Of a DNA stretch of 64,000 nucleotides, positions 35,701 through 48,439 are shown piece by piece. The first letter of the stretch is position 1. Each line of letters opens with the position of its first letter. Origin of the DNA: Mesocentrotus franciscanus (taxonomy: Eukaryota > Echinodermata > Echinoidea > Camarodonta > Strongylocentrotidae). The stretch lies in assembly GCA_037976565.1 (NCBI GenBank), contig CP137673.1, forward strand, positions 5,716,863 through 5,780,862. The letters run 5' to 3'. The position numbers were made by a program, and so were the translations under genes. Below the pieces are notes generated by a model that saw only the letters and a list, made by a program, of their open reading frames with translations, was not told where the DNA came from and did not search any database.

Positions 35701-35753
35701 GCTACTACTACTACTACTACAACTACTACAACTACTACTACCACTACTACTAT

Positions 35754-35788
<35 letters not shown>

Positions 35789-35790
35789 AT
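35663..35790. repeat. (ACT)n microsatellite
   Basis: Long ACT array, longer than its unit A partner. The Leu-, Tyr-, Thr- and Ser-rich frames through it are artefacts. Confidence 0.9.
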
Positions 35791-35839
35791 ACCACAACTA
35801 CCACTATTACTGCTACTACATATATTACTATTTCTGTAT

Positions 35840-36055
35840 CCGGGCACCTACCCCTGGACATCCACCCCTGGATAACCACCCCTAGGATAACCACCATCTA
35901 AGACAACTACCCCATAGGACAACTACCCATAGGACAACTACCCCTAGGTCAACCACCCTCTAGGACGACTACCCCCTGACAACTACCCCCTAGGATAGTT
36001 GTCGGGAGTAATTGTCTAGAGGATGGTTGTCGTAGGGGGTAGTTGTCCTAGTGGT
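35840..36055. repeat. fold-back array of CCTAGGACAACTACC units (unit B)
   Basis: The counterpart of 26645-26890, with fewer repeat units on the right arm. Confidence 0.75.
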
Positions 36056-36501
36056 GATGCGGTGACACGGTTTGGCCTCTCATCGTACGTTACCAGAGAA
36101 GACACAAGGGTGATACCGGGTGATTGGTATGAAATAATGCAAGTATCGTCCTCATGCAATAGTGGACGTGTATACAATATTATAAAATGGGTTCAAGAAT
36201 GTAGCCAATGAGAAGCGTCGAAATGGATCGCGTGTGCGTGCATTAATTAATACCACATGCACGGGGAGTGCATTTAGGTGATAACAACTGTCAATTTCTC
36301 GACTTTATACTCAAATTGTAGACCCATCTTATAAAACAAATAATACATGTTTTTAGCTCGTGTATTAGTGATATGCACTGCACTTGGTTAAGTCACAATG
36401 AGACGGACAATGAACTCGACAAGTCTCGTTCATTATCCTACTGTGAATTAATCTGCGTTCACCTCATATTCACTAATGCAATCGCAAACATGTATTATTT
36501 G

Positions 36502-36760
36502 TATAATGATAATAATAACAATAATAGGTCCATTTATATAGCGTATTACCATTACCCTGGCTGTAGCTGAGCCGTCATTTTAATGCGCTTAAGCATTCAA
36601 GGAACTCCTTCTTACCGGAAACCTATTTACTTCACCTGGGTGGAGAGTGGCAAATGTAGATTAATATCTTGCCAAATGACATTGTTGCAGCGTCGGGACT
36701 CGAAACGTGAACAATGTGATCCGCAGTTTGGTGATGTATCCACTAGACCACGGCACATTA
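36502..36760 (-). mobile_element. tRNA-derived SINE, reverse orientation (unit B)
   Basis: Ortholog-by-duplication of the SINE at 27352-27620. The same tail, body and head are present, but a stretch of the body differs by indels. Confidence 0.8.
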
Positions 36761-36989
36761 GTCTTGCAAAGTCACTGAACCTCGTCCGAGTTTGGATTCA
36801 AATAACCCTCTTTGTTTTCTTCCAATTGTTTAAAACGGCCGTTTTGTTAGGGCGCCATTATAACTATACGTTCAGACCCGTTGATTCAAGATTGCTCTGT
36901 GTACGATGGAGTTACAGGAAATATTTTTCCAATACCTATGCTCAAGCACGCCCTCACCTACAAATTTGCCTTTGGTTTCTAAATCAGTC

Positions 36990-38850
36990 GATAATTAAAA
37001 AGCAGTATATAATTCGAGGCCCAGCAGTCTTTGGTCTTAATGAGTTTCATGAAAATCTTTAAAACTTTGCTCTAGATTAATCTTGCTCTTGAAACAGTTA
37101 AATAATCTTGAATCCTTTGGTATATCTTTCCCATAACAATATGTCACAGGAAGATTATATGTGTGATATATAAATAGTTTATCGAATTCGGTTTTTAAAA
37201 CATTTTTTGATCTGTAGAGGAAAATGCTAGTTGAATCTAAATTAATGCAATTTTATCAGGATTTCACGGTTTTACCTTGAAGCTCGTTAACCGACTTTGG
37301 TTGCATGGCAAAATATGTACGTACCTATCACCAGTAGGATCTAAAATTGGCTTCTTGCTACCACTGGTATGCCAAAACTTGTTTCAGCCCAATCAATATT
37401 TTGGTCTCAGTTACATGCTATGTTGTTACTTTTGAAACATTTGTTCTGTATGCGTATGTCAGTATCTGAACAGCGACACCAGTTCTGAATAAGGTATAGA
37501 TAGGGTGACGATCGAAGAAAATCTTATTATAAAAACAAAAATAAGTTTTTTTGTCGAAACATTTGTAGTAGTAGCTAATGTTGCAACAAATCAGGTTTAA
37601 TATCGGAATGTCTATACTACTGATGGCAAGTGAAATGGAGAATTTTTTATCCATCATATCGAACAATGCAAAGCTCTTTTTGACATTTCATGAAGAGGAC
37701 AGCTACTATTAACGAGCCCTATTTCGGAAACTTGGTCAACACTTGCTGAGCCATTTTGTGGACGATAAATGAAAGTAAGAAAATTCAAAGCGTCAAATCG
37801 ATATGATTTTAATATTTATAACTTTTTTTGTATGCTGTTGAATGAAAGATCTTTCTTTTTTTAAAACAGCCTGGAGGAAAAATCTAGAAGAAACATAAAA
37901 AGAGACCAAACTTACTTCGAATGTTCTTTCATTTAACTCTTTTCATTCATAAAAATGCATTATAATTTTGAATTGATTTCAACTGAATAAATCCAGTTCG
38001 TTTTGAGCGTGGGTGCAGCGCTAGCTATTCATGAGATACTAACACAAAATAACCTTATTGATCTGTTTGAACAGAGAGTTTATTCAAAAATGTATCTTAA
38101 ATGAAAATTCGAATGTAAAGATGTACAAATTGCGTTTAAGTGTTCGGTTTACTCGTATATTATGATTTCTGTTAAAACGTTTCTTAGGCCCACTTTCTAT
38201 TGAAAAGAACGATGCAACCAATCGAAATCAGAGTTCTGTAATTATGTGGTAAATATCTGTCGACCGGGTCAACAAATATATAATGAAATCAATCAATGGA
38301 ATGGAGTGAGGCTTTTCAAAGTCTTTTGATAAAAAGCGTTTAAGGCTACCAGAGATTTGTACTACTTTTTGACCGAGGTCAAGGTGGGATATTTTACAGT
38401 AGATCTAGTGACATTTTAATGCATCTAAGCTAATAACAATACAACCATTTTTTTCGCTTGTCAACTCCCCATTGGTCAGTGTTCAATACCAATATTACAA
38501 GTTATTCTTTCGAAATTATGCCTGTAGGATTATGTCTTATAAATCACAGCACGATATGTTAAATTCTAGATTTCTTAATCTGGTGACATGGAGTTTGCTT
38601 CAGCAATACTTATTAAAGCAGGACGATTTGACAAGTCAGTGGCGACACTTTTCGTTTGATTGCCCTTGCCCTATGTTGATTTTTTCAGTCAATATTGACT
38701 GACTCGTGTTCCACGAAAGGAGTGTCAATGATTTTATTGAACAATTTTGCGTCGTTCATTCGTGGATAGACGACGTAAGTGTTTGAATAGTAAGGGTGCA
38801 TGTGCAGGGAGAGTAGAACCTTGAAATAAAAGCAATTTCATCCTAAGTGA
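36990..38850. other. conserved 5' flank of receptor copy B
   Basis: Aligns with 27960-29850. No coding frame is consistently kept across copies. Confidence 0.55.
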
Positions 38851-38852
38851 CA

Positions 38853-38886
38853 TATAAAGTTGTCATCGTACGAGATTTTCATTCTT
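38853..38886 (+). promoter_or_regulatory. candidate TATA-Inr core promoter of receptor copy B
   Basis: TATAAAGT begins at 38853 and TCATTCT has its A at 38881, 28 bases away. Same arrangement as the other three units. Confidence 0.55.
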
Positions 38887-39029
38887 GGTTGCGCCAGTTG
38901 AGAATTGTTTGGCTCCTGTGTCTACTGTAAGTCCATGATTCTATATTCTGATAATCGCTGCAGGTAAAATTCATTTTTGGAAGCAGTTGAGCTGATGTTG
39001 ACATTTGTTTGAAATTTTTGTCCATAATT

Positions 39030-40040
39030 ATGGAGATTGAACTGAATACCACATCGAATAGCACCGCAAGCATAAGCGAAGTATCCAACGATTTGCTGAC
39101 ACCAACTTTGATTATATACATCTTATTTAGCACACTCGGGATAACGGGCAACGGACTTGTACTCTACGTAATTGCAAGAGTTAAGGAGCTTCAAGATACA
39201 ACCAATCTACTTATTTTGAACCAATCGCTTATAGACTTTATCTCCTCAATACTTCTCCTTGCCAATTTTGTTTTGCCCAAACCACCTCTTTCCAGCGAAA
39301 GTCCAGTATTGGCCAGGTTCCTGTGTGGTTTATGGTACTCTCACTATCTCTTCTGGGCAACGTATATCGCTTCATTAGTCAATTTGCTTCTGTTGACTTT
39401 GGAGAGATATTGCGCGGTTATTTATCCCATACGATACAGAAGGCATGTAGGGTACAAACTGGTGATCGGTTGTTCCTTAATTCCTTGGATGATTGGTCTT
39501 GTGCATATGAGTTACCTGATCACCTTAACCAAGGTGGCAGAGCAGTCATGCTTATTGTTTATCTGGCCCAATACATTTATGCAATCAGCAATGGGCATCT
39601 ACACATTCGTCATGTATTTCATAGTCACCTTCTCCGTCATGTTCTGCATGTACGTTCGCATCTTAAAGACGCTGCGCCGGGGACCAAAAACAGCCGTAGG
39701 GTCGGTCCACCAGGCCAAAGACTACAGGGAACTTGCAAGGAGGAATGCCGTGAAGACTATCCTCTCATTGAGCCTGTGTTACGCTTCTTGCTGGGCACCT
39801 CTTCAATTCTCCTACCTTCTCTACTGTCTTGGAGTAGATATCAACATAGAGGGGACATTTTTTAACGCAACAATCTGTATCGCTTTCGCTAACATGTGGA
39901 TCAATCCATTCATTTATACCTTTCAATATCATAAATTCCAAAACGGACTTAAGACCGTATTTGGTTGCTTAAGACGACTTGGCCCTAAAGCTCAAGACCG
40001 ATCCGTACACAGGATGGATATGCCATCATCTCGGGTCTAA
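39030..40040 (+). CDS. lineage-expanded rhodopsin-class GPCR, copy B (intact)
   Basis: A 336-residue single-exon seven-helix receptor. The ATG at 39030 is chosen because it aligns with the starts of the other copies; the frame extends slightly upstream without an ATG. Features are N-glycosylation sites near N6 and N10, TM1 GNGLVLY (N41), TM2 NQSLIDF (D69), Cys99 and Cys174 for the conserved disulphide, ERY at 125-127, CWAP at 254-257, NPFIY at 292-296, and a C-terminus SSRV that fits a class I PDZ ligand. It differs from copy D at about 37 positions, mostly in the N-terminus, ECL2, the TM6-ECL3 region and the tail. This is the architecture of the sea urchin 'surreal' receptors, distantly like galanin/allatostatin-type peptide receptors. 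The ligand is unknown; a sensory or peptide role at the plasma membrane is inference. Confidence 0.88.
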   Translation: MEIELNTTSNSTASISEVSNDLLTPTLIIYILFSTLGITGNGLVLYVIARVKELQDTTNLLILNQSLIDFISSILLLANFVLPKPPLSSESPVLARFLCGLWYSHYLFWATYIASLVNLLLLTLERYCAVIYPIRYRRHVGYKLVIGCSLIPWMIGLVHMSYLITLTKVAEQSCLLFIWPNTFMQSAMGIYTFVMYFIVTFSVMFCMYVRILKTLRRGPKTAVGSVHQAKDYRELARRNAVKTILSLSLCYASCWAPLQFSYLLYCLGVDINIEGTFFNATICIAFANMWINPFIYTFQYHKFQNGLKTVFGCLRRLGPKAQDRSVHRMDMPSSRV

Positions 40041-41964
40041 AGGTTTTACTTAATAGTTTGCAATGCAGTTACAAAAATAAGGAGGAGGTTAGTAATAATC
40101 TTATTTTTGTCGTAATTATGTGTTCTCTATATCTTTCCATAAATAATATGACGGTGAGGAGGGGTGGGGGATTATAGCACAAACGTTGGTTTGAATTAAA
40201 ACAAAAAGATAGAGGAATACATTTCCGATACTAATCGTTAAGTAAAAGAACAATAGCAGAAATGTAATGTGAAATAATTGTATAGTACGAGTCATTCTAT
40301 ATCCAAATCCGGGAAGAGAGGGGCTATTGAGGCACAAATGCAAGATAACAATTCCATTGTTATTGTTGTTGTTATTGCAGATGTAAAACCCCTTTTTACT
40401 CTCTTTCTTAACAGCAAGTCACTCTCTCCGTTTTGCAAGCACATCAAGCTTCATACTTACACCGTAGTCCTCCTATATAATGTTTATCATATTCATATAT
40501 AAATTAAACGTCTAATTTATCTATAAATCTATAGAATGTCATGTATTGCATTTAATAAAATGTATCAAATGTAAATGTCACATTAATGCACATGAATATG
40601 TATGTATGTTTGAAGAAAAAAATATAGAAATCAATATATAAACCATCCGTTATCAATTATGCATTAATGATTTTTAAACAGCAGGGTAATCCCATTTAGA
40701 ACCATGTAGGGCCTGCCTCACAGGGGAGCCCCGCTGTTGTTATTATCATCACTGTGGCTTTAGAAACTTAATCACTGTTAATGTTCCCACTCCTAAACGT
40801 ACAAATCTTCAAATCTTTTGATATAATTAGCATCCATTCCCCCCCCCCCATTTTACTTATGAAATTCTCAGACTCCCCCCTCCCTTACTTTGCTTCTTAT
40901 ACCTATGTACCTGCCTGTTTATCTGTTTAAATTATAATGCAGTTTGAAGGCCCTTACTTGTATTTTCTAGTTTGTCATACGTCTGCACGCAATATTAATT
41001 ATCAACTTGAAATTATTTTGTTTGGTTCAGATTTGATGGACACAGACCAATTCTGTTTGAAAATCTCCATTGTAAGGAAATAATTTAAAATGTTATCATG
41101 ATTTAATACTGACTGTAACCCCCCCCCAAAAAAAAAGGGGGATTGGCAGGTTTGACATCTCACAACGATAGAGATGTCAAGAAACTCGTTGTCGAACTCG
41201 GTTTTGCCTTTGTCTGACATCATTTTGCAGAGCATCTCAATCTGTGTCTTGGCCTTTTTCCTGTATAATTCTCATTAAAATTATGATTAATATCAAAGTG
41301 AGACATGTATACTCGTGGATGACATTTTATTCCTGATCACTCAACTGTTTGCCAATTACTTTGACTTTTGACTTTAAGAATAGAAATGAGTCTTTATCTT
41401 TCGTAAATTGTATTTTGTTTAACAGTAGGATTTGTTTAGAGGAGTTGATTTAGATTATAACAAAAAACGCACTGATTTTTTTGTGTGCAAATAATGAAAA
41501 AATACTGAAATTTCTTTAAAAAGTGTAAGCTCTGTATTCAAGTGTAAGTGTTCAAACAGCTTAAGATTAAAAAATAAATGAGATTATTAGCAATATAAAG
41601 AAACACACGTACTCACCTTTTTTTGGAGAAAAGAAAAACTGGAAGAGGGTAATGAAATTCGTTCAAACAGTGTATAAGTAATTACTGTAGGTCTTTATTT
41701 TGTATAATGTTCAACATTTCGTTAGTCATATTGCTCAAAGACCTAGAGTCGGCGACGTTCCCCAAAAGTCATTGATATAGTGATGGTGATGGTGATGGCG
41801 ATGATGATTAAAACAATAACAATGATAATAATAATTATAATAATAATAAAATTACTAATAATACTACTTCTTAAACTAGTACTACTACTACTAATAATAA
41901 TAATAAATTATAATAATGATAATAATGATAAAAGTAATAATAAACAACAAAACAATGACATTGA
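40041..41964. other. 3' flank of receptor copy B
   Basis: Aligns with the 3' flanks of copies A, C and D. Contains C-runs at about 40847-40855 and 41120-41127 and a GATGGT/AATAAT-rich stretch at 41780-41940. No gene. Confidence 0.5.
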
Positions 41965-42520
41965 TGGGATAGTTGAGTTTTGTTGCAGATGGCGCTACAC
42001 AAAGTATTTTTTGTGAGATAATGAAAACTGAGTGTCAAATTTGAAAGAATATACAATTTAAATGACAAAATCATCTTTGTATGATCAAAATCGGTTCAGA
42101 GACGGCTAAAATATAAATAAATATAACCATTTCTAATATCTGTGGTGCCCCACAAATATTCGGTAATTTTGGCCAGCCGTTGAAAAACGAGATAGCGCCC
42201 TAAATGTTTTGTTCCAGCTAATGCCAATATTGGCTTTTTGATGGCTATTTCGTGTGTGTTATAATACGCACAACCAGCCGGCCCGTGTATTGTTATTATT
42301 AATTAATTAATTAATTAACGGTCATCGCATCTTTTTAAAAGTGGACCTGAATTGCTATGATCGTATTCGAACTAAATTCACACATTTTGGGGTCTGAAAT
42401 TACCTTCATAGCAATTTTAGCTTCTAAAAGGGCACTAGAAATGTCATAAATAAGAATAAGAGCAATGACCATGCATTTTGAAGGCATTTGCGGTCTTAAA
42501 CATGAACTCAACTATCCCTT
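41965..42520. mobile_element. AGGGATAGTTGAG MITE, copy in unit B
   Basis: The left end is a mutated TTGA-TGGGATAGTTGAG, and the right end is CTCAACTATCCCT followed by TTAA. The interior holds GCCAATATTGGC and an (ATTA)n palindrome, as in the 58668 copy. The matching place in unit D, about 60333, reads GAAATTAACAAATATGAT with no insert. Confidence 0.85.
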
Positions 42521-43770
42521 TAACATATATGATAAGAAGGTAATGCTTTTTTGTAAACGTTAGGCTTTGGACACGTAGTTTGGCATGTTTTGTGTTTTTG
42601 TAAGAGTAAGAAATAATGAAGTGTGAAGAAGGTTAAGGCAGTTAGTTACAGCAATGGAGAGAAAAAAGGTGTGTGTGTGTGTGGGGGGGGTGGTGGAGAG
42701 AGAGAGAGAAATAGACTGAAATAAGAAAGAAAGATAAAAAGATCATAGAAAAATGTTGATAAATCTTCTTTTTTGTAAGGAAACATTTTGTTTTAAATTA
42801 TTTAATTTAAACATATAAAGATACTAATCATACAAATATATAATAATCCGTGAAAAAGTGTTAAGGGAAGAGTGGGGGGACATGTGACAGTTTCAAATGA
42901 ATACATTATGGAAATACTCCTTACATCTCTCCTGTGCACACCCACACCCAAATCAGGCATTTTTTGCCAGGGCAACATACACAATTGAACTTAAGCTTTG
43001 TCCTTGCCATTTGAAAGAAGCAAAATACATACCTTAAATCCACTCTTGTAATGGTTAATCTTTACCTACACAAATCCAATGGAAACTCGGACCATAATAA
43101 GATTGTGAGGTTGTTATCCTTATGCATTCAACTTTTTATGTTGTACAATGAAATATCGAGAATGCTCGAAAAAAATAAATAAGAAATTAGGAAATGTTTA
43201 TTTACATTATTTTTATATTCCTAATACATTTCCCTTAGTGCAATTGTAAGTAGAAATAAGAATGAAAAAAATGAATCATCAGTGATAGAGTCAAAGCCGA
43301 CGCTCCTAGTAAAGAAGGAAACAAAATACGTTCGTAATGTCACTAACAAATATTTGTATTTTAAAAAATGTACTAAGTAACCATTTATTTATTTCCAAAG
43401 CATCTATTCCACATTTCCCCAGATATTCAGACCCCTAATCACACGACATTTTTATAGCAATGCCATACTTCTGATCACAGTCAGACTATCCAGTGGTGAT
43501 GACTATTTCATACATTGTCAACAGATGGCGTACTTCTCTACAAAGCGTCACAGCCATTGATTAGGAGAGTTTGGCCAACCCGGTTTGAGTTGTGCACAAT
43601 ATGACGATTAGTTCTTTGTTGGGCAAGTACCAGAAAGCAGATTGTATTACATATCACTCGCACAGGTTTTCAGAGGTTTAGCATATTTTTAAGTGTAGAC
43701 AATGAGACTACACAAAGAAAATTTAAAGAAATTTGAAATTCAGTTACACTTCTCCGGTCTTGATTATATT
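42521..43770. other. distal part of unit B
   Basis: No gene. Aligns with 60340-61690 in unit D, including the strings CGTAGTTTGGCATGTTTTG, ACATCTCTCCTGTGCACAC and GGAGAGTTTGGCCA. Contains a (GT)n/(GA)n tract at about 42670-42710. Confidence 0.55.
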
Positions 43771-44163
43771 TTAGGACAAAAAGCAGTAGATAATTTGTGG
43801 CTCGGCAGTCTTCGATCTTGATTAGCTAGCTCTATGACTATCCCTTTTAACTACGGTATAAACTCGTTTTTGTTGTTTGGTTTTACCTGACTGTTAAGAA
43901 TGCATACGTTTGCTTGTAAATAAACAACTAGGTATAGATTAATCTTGCTCTTGAAACATTTCAATAATCTTGAATCCTTTGGTATATCTATCAAATGAAA
44001 ATGAGTCACAAGGAGAATATTTGTGTGACGTATAAATAGTTAATCGAATCCGGTTTTTAAAACTGTTTTGATCTATATAGGGTAAAATGCTAATTGAACC
44101 TCTTGAAATAAATACATTTTTATCAGAATATTTATTTAATTTCAAATATTCGATCGATCTTGA

Positions 44164-47100
44164 GTCCTTTGTTTCTGAAGGGTTCTTAATCACCATCTCC
44201 GGCATCATACATCGCAGATGGGAGAGTAACGACGAGAGCAGGCGGGTCGACGAAATGAACCGACTGATGGAAACAGCTGCTCAACAGAACAACTGGGGAT
44301 TCATACAAAACTCAAACATCAATGAGTGGCAACATCTCGAGCAAGATGGAGCCCATCTCAATAGATCTGGAATACGTATCCTGGCGGCCAACCTCTCTCG
44401 TCATATCTACAGATGCCAAGGTCAGAATAGAGCTCCAACTCTAGGTCAGAATTCCTATGCCGAAGCGGCTGCTTTTAAGACATGGGGTTCATCTGAAGTC
44501 TAACAGAAGAGACCACAAATTCAACGCAGAATGATGCGCAGTGAAGTTCATCGACTGGTGAAAAGAGGGTCTGGATTTCCACCAATCATCCAATAGGTTC
44601 CGGCTGAAAACTACCAGGCATGAGTGATACGATTACCTCCAGGTTATACGGATGTTTAATGAACAGTTAATTGCCGATAACGTAAATGATGAACCTAATA
44701 GATCTTATGTAGTAATACCAAAGTCATCAAGAGTATCATGTAATTGTACAAATTTCCAGTACCAAAAATATTGATAACGACAAATCAATTACTGACAGAC
44801 TACAGGATTTAGTAAATGGATGCATCCCCACAATGAACTAAAGGGCATTAATTTTTCTCACTTAAACATTCACAGCTTGATATATAAAATTGATGAGCTG
44901 AAAATCTTAATTAGAAATGAGCCTTGAGCTCTGTCATCCTCACAAACCTCCTATTTTGGTAGGTTCAATTTATAGACCACCGACTTCGACCGTTCGACGT
45001 CAGACTATTTTGAAGAGCTTGATATATGCCTCGCAAAAGTAATGTCTGAAAATATTAGCTGTGCTATTTTTGGAGAATTTAACTGTAACTTCATGAGTGA
45101 TAAAAGAGCTACAAATAAAGAAAAATTACAATTCCTATTTGAGTTATATGGTCTTAAGCAATTGGTTATTACGTACCTACTCGTATCACTCAAAATACAT
45201 GCTCAATTATTGACTTTGTTTTTGTCACTGATGCAGAGTTGTACTCTGAGACTGGCTTTTCACACTGGCAAAATTTTGCTTAACCCCGTACTATAGGTGG
45301 GGTTAAAGGGGGGTCTTAGCCCCACCTATAGTCCGGGGTTAAGCCTATTCCACTTTCTGTTCAGACTTGCATTTACCAAAGTGGGCTAGCCCCACCTATA
45401 GTACGGGGCTAACCCCGCAATTGTGGTGCTAACTCCGCAATTGCGGTGCCAAGCAAATGAATGAGAACAGAAACGAAAATAGTCCGGTACTACGCAATGG
45501 AGCGAATTAATTGATATTCACGCTAAATAGCTAGTACGGGGTTAACGAATTGCAGTGAGAACAGCATGAATTTTCTTATTCCGGGATAGGCGCTTAGTAC
45601 AGGACTAAATAAGTGTGTGTGAAAAGCCAAAAAAGTTAGTCCGGGGTTAAGGATAGTACGGGGCTAAGCAAAGTACGGGGTTAAGCAAAACAAGTGTGAA
45701 AAGAGCATATTTAGTGGCCATTACCTAGTTTATACTGTGAGAGGTTTCAATAACAACCAAAAATCCGCTAAGGGCAAATCTACTGGATTTCGTTCATTAT
45801 TAACAAACCTCGTTGTGAATGACTTCTTATTCTATCTACAAAGAATTCCAAGGAGATCATGCATATATTTTAATGATGTTAACAGAGCATAGGAGACGTG
45901 GCTTAGATTATTTATGGACGTTGTTGATAAACATATGCCGCTCTGTGAGAAAAGAATACGAAGTAATGCGTGCCCTTGGATTAATGAGGAGATTATTGAA
46001 ACGATGCGCGACAGAAATCATGCCCACGATGTGGCGTAGAAGGGGGTTGACGACGCATCATCGAATAGGTACAAAGGACTAAAGAACAAGGTAACTCATC
46101 TTCTGAGACAGGAAAAAAGAAATTATCACAGTGCTCTGATAGACGACAGTAAAGAAAATAGCAAAAAGATGTGGCAGAGTGCCAAACATATTATTTCTAA
46201 ATCTAATCAGGTCTTACCCTGCAGCATAGAAGTGAATGGGGATAAAATTACAGATGATAACAAGTATTGCTCAAAGTTTTAATGAATATTTTGTTACATG
46301 TGCTCAAGATATAACAAGTGGTATCCCAAAACATTCTGAAATAATTGTAGATGACACTGAGATTATAAATACAGAAGGCAAATTTGAGCTACAGCCAGTC
46401 ACGAGCGCATTTGTTTTGAAAGAATTGAAAACATGAGTGATGATAAAGCAACCGGATATGATGGAATAAGTTGCCGTCTTTAAAAAAAAGTCAAAGTATA
46501 TCATTGTGGACTCCTTATCACGTCTTGTCAATAAGTCAATTACAACAGGACAGGTACCAAAAGGCTTGAAAAAAGCAAGGGTGATTCCAATTTATGATAT
46601 GTCCACTCCCGGTAATTACAGACCAATATCGGTATTATCCGTTGTGAGCAAGATTCTAGAGAAAGCTGTGCATTTTCAACTATGTGGTTTTCTAGATAAA
46701 AATGAAATATTGTATCCTAACCAGTAAGGTTTTCGTCCTCTTCACTCTACTGCAACAGCTCTAATGAAAATTATAAACCAGTGGGCTTTGAATGTAGATA
46801 ACAATAAGTGAACAGGTGTTGGTTTTATTGATTTGAGGAAAGCATTTGACACTGTCGATCACGATATTCTGTTACATAAATTGACAACCATTGGATGTTC
46901 TGATATTAGTATTCAGTGGTTTGTATCATATCTGTCCAACCGAAAACAGACGGTTTGTTTTATGGGGGTACTTCGAGTTCCTCAAAAGTTATGAAGAGAG
47001 TCCCACAAGGTTCAATTCTAGGGCCACTCCTTTTTATATCTACATAAATAGTTTACCCAAATGTATTCATGATGGCATGGTTGATATGTATACTGTCGAC

Positions 47101-48403
47101 ATGACTCTAACAGTCAGCGGGAGTCATGTTACAGAAGTAGAACAAAAGCTATAACCAAAGGTATAGAAATATTTTTTCATTGGTAACAACAAACCGTCTA
47201 GTTCTTAATGCGGATAAGACAAATGTAATGCATATTGGACCACGATCAGTTCTTAACGGAGTAACTGACTTTTTTCTGTCACACTAAACGGCAGCTGTTT
47301 CAAAAGAGTAAAATTGGCAAAATGCCTGGGTGTCATGATTGACGAGGAGTTACGTTGGACGGAACATGTGGAAAAGGTCATTAAAACTGCTTTAAAAAAA
47401 AAATCAAGTGTAATTAAGCGAGCCAAGAGTAACGTTCCAACAAGATCTCTGAAACTTCTATATAATGCCATCGTTCTTCCTCATTTCGATTATTGTTCCA
47501 CGGTTTGGTCTGAGCGATTTCAAAGACAAACGATTAAATTACAAAAGGTTAAAAAACCAGCTGCACGTGTAGTGCTGGAAAAAGTATTTGAAGTATCTTC
47601 AAATGATATGTTTAGTCGCTTTAATAGGATGGCTGCCTATTCAGACATGTTCCAGTTTGGACGTGCAGTGATGATGTATAAATCAATGCATGACATGGCA
47701 CCAACATACTTAAACAAAGATTTACGTCATGTCAGTTCACTACATGATCACAACACAAGACATGCTCTAAGGGATGCATTGCGTATACCTCAAGTTAGGA
47801 CGGACACATTTCTGGAATTAGAGTATGGAACCAACTTGAAAGTTCTATCAAGACGTCAACTACTTTGAACAGATTTAAACACACTCTAAAAGCCCTGTTA
47901 TCTGCAAATGACGTTTAACTGAACTTCTGGGAGGTATTCGTGCAAAGCTAACCAATTTTTCCTATTTGAAAAATTATTAAATTTGGTGAGTGTATTTTTT
48001 AAAGAGTAATCTAATGTAAATATATAACAATTTTGGTATCCCGTGTGTTAAGCTATATCAGATTATAAGAAATGTACGTTTTCAATCATTGTTTTTCTTT
48101 CTTTTAAATACGTGGTTATCATCTATCCTTTATTTTATTTTCATTTGTTAATGTATTTTCTATTTAAATGACAAATTCCGTTTACATATTTCTTTAAAAG
48201 AACAAGGATAATTCTTGAATGATCAGTCATTTCACGAGGATACCAAATAATTTGTAATATACCAGTTTAAATGCTTGTATTTATTTACTTTGTTTTTACT
48301 GCTGCTATTTGTTTTATTCTGACCAAACAGGGCCTCATGGAAGACCAACACATTGGTGTTATGTGCAACCCTGTATAAATATCAGATATAAAAACAAAAC
48401 AAA
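44164..48403 (+). pseudogene. decayed CR1-like LINE with esterase-like ORF1 remnant, in unit C
   Basis: Insertion boundaries come from comparison with A and D: ATCGATCTTGA is shared to 44163 and GGTTTCACCTTTAAGC from 48404. The 5' part (44190-44503) encodes ITISGI, HLNRSGIRILAANLSRHI and similar strings, matching the SGNH/esterase-like domain of CR1-clade ORF1. At 44940-45140 an AP-endonuclease remnant shows SIYRPP and FGEFNCNF (normally GDFN). Reverse transcriptase follows at 46430-47860 with GNYRPISVLSVVSKILEKA, GFIDLRKAFDTVDH, VPQGSILGPL in another frame, a mutated ADD (TVDMTLT), LGVMIDEELRW and LPHFDYCSTVW. Multiple stops and frameshifts show it is dead. No target duplication seen. Confidence 0.82.
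45256..45703. mobile_element. short DNA element nested inside the LINE
   Basis: Begins CTTTTCACACTGG and ends CAAGTGTGAAAAG. The interior is built of repeated GTACGGGGTTAAGC and GCCCCACCTATAGT words in both orientations. It interrupts the LINE between its endonuclease and reverse-transcriptase parts, so it is younger than the LINE. No clear target-site duplication; superfamily unknown. Confidence 0.75.
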
Positions 48404-48439
48404 AACGGGTTTCACCTTTAAGCTGGTTAATCTTGGATG

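Larger units (their letters stand above)
35650..43770 (+). repeat. segmental duplication unit B
   Basis: Repeats unit A in order: (ACT)n, fold-back, SINE, 5' flank, receptor, 3' flank. The part after about 41770 is shared with the end of unit D at about 60230-61690. Private insertion: the AGGGATAGTTGAG MITE at 41965-42520. Confidence 0.85.

Noticed and set aside
35568..35901. Poly-Leu/Tyr/Thr/Ser frames
   Set aside because: Translations of the (ACT)n microsatellite.
38926..38970. CTACTGTAAGTCC followed by CTGCAGG as a 5' UTR intron before receptor copy B
   Set aside because: The implied intron would be about 40 bases, too short for an animal intron, and the donor is not kept in copies A and D.
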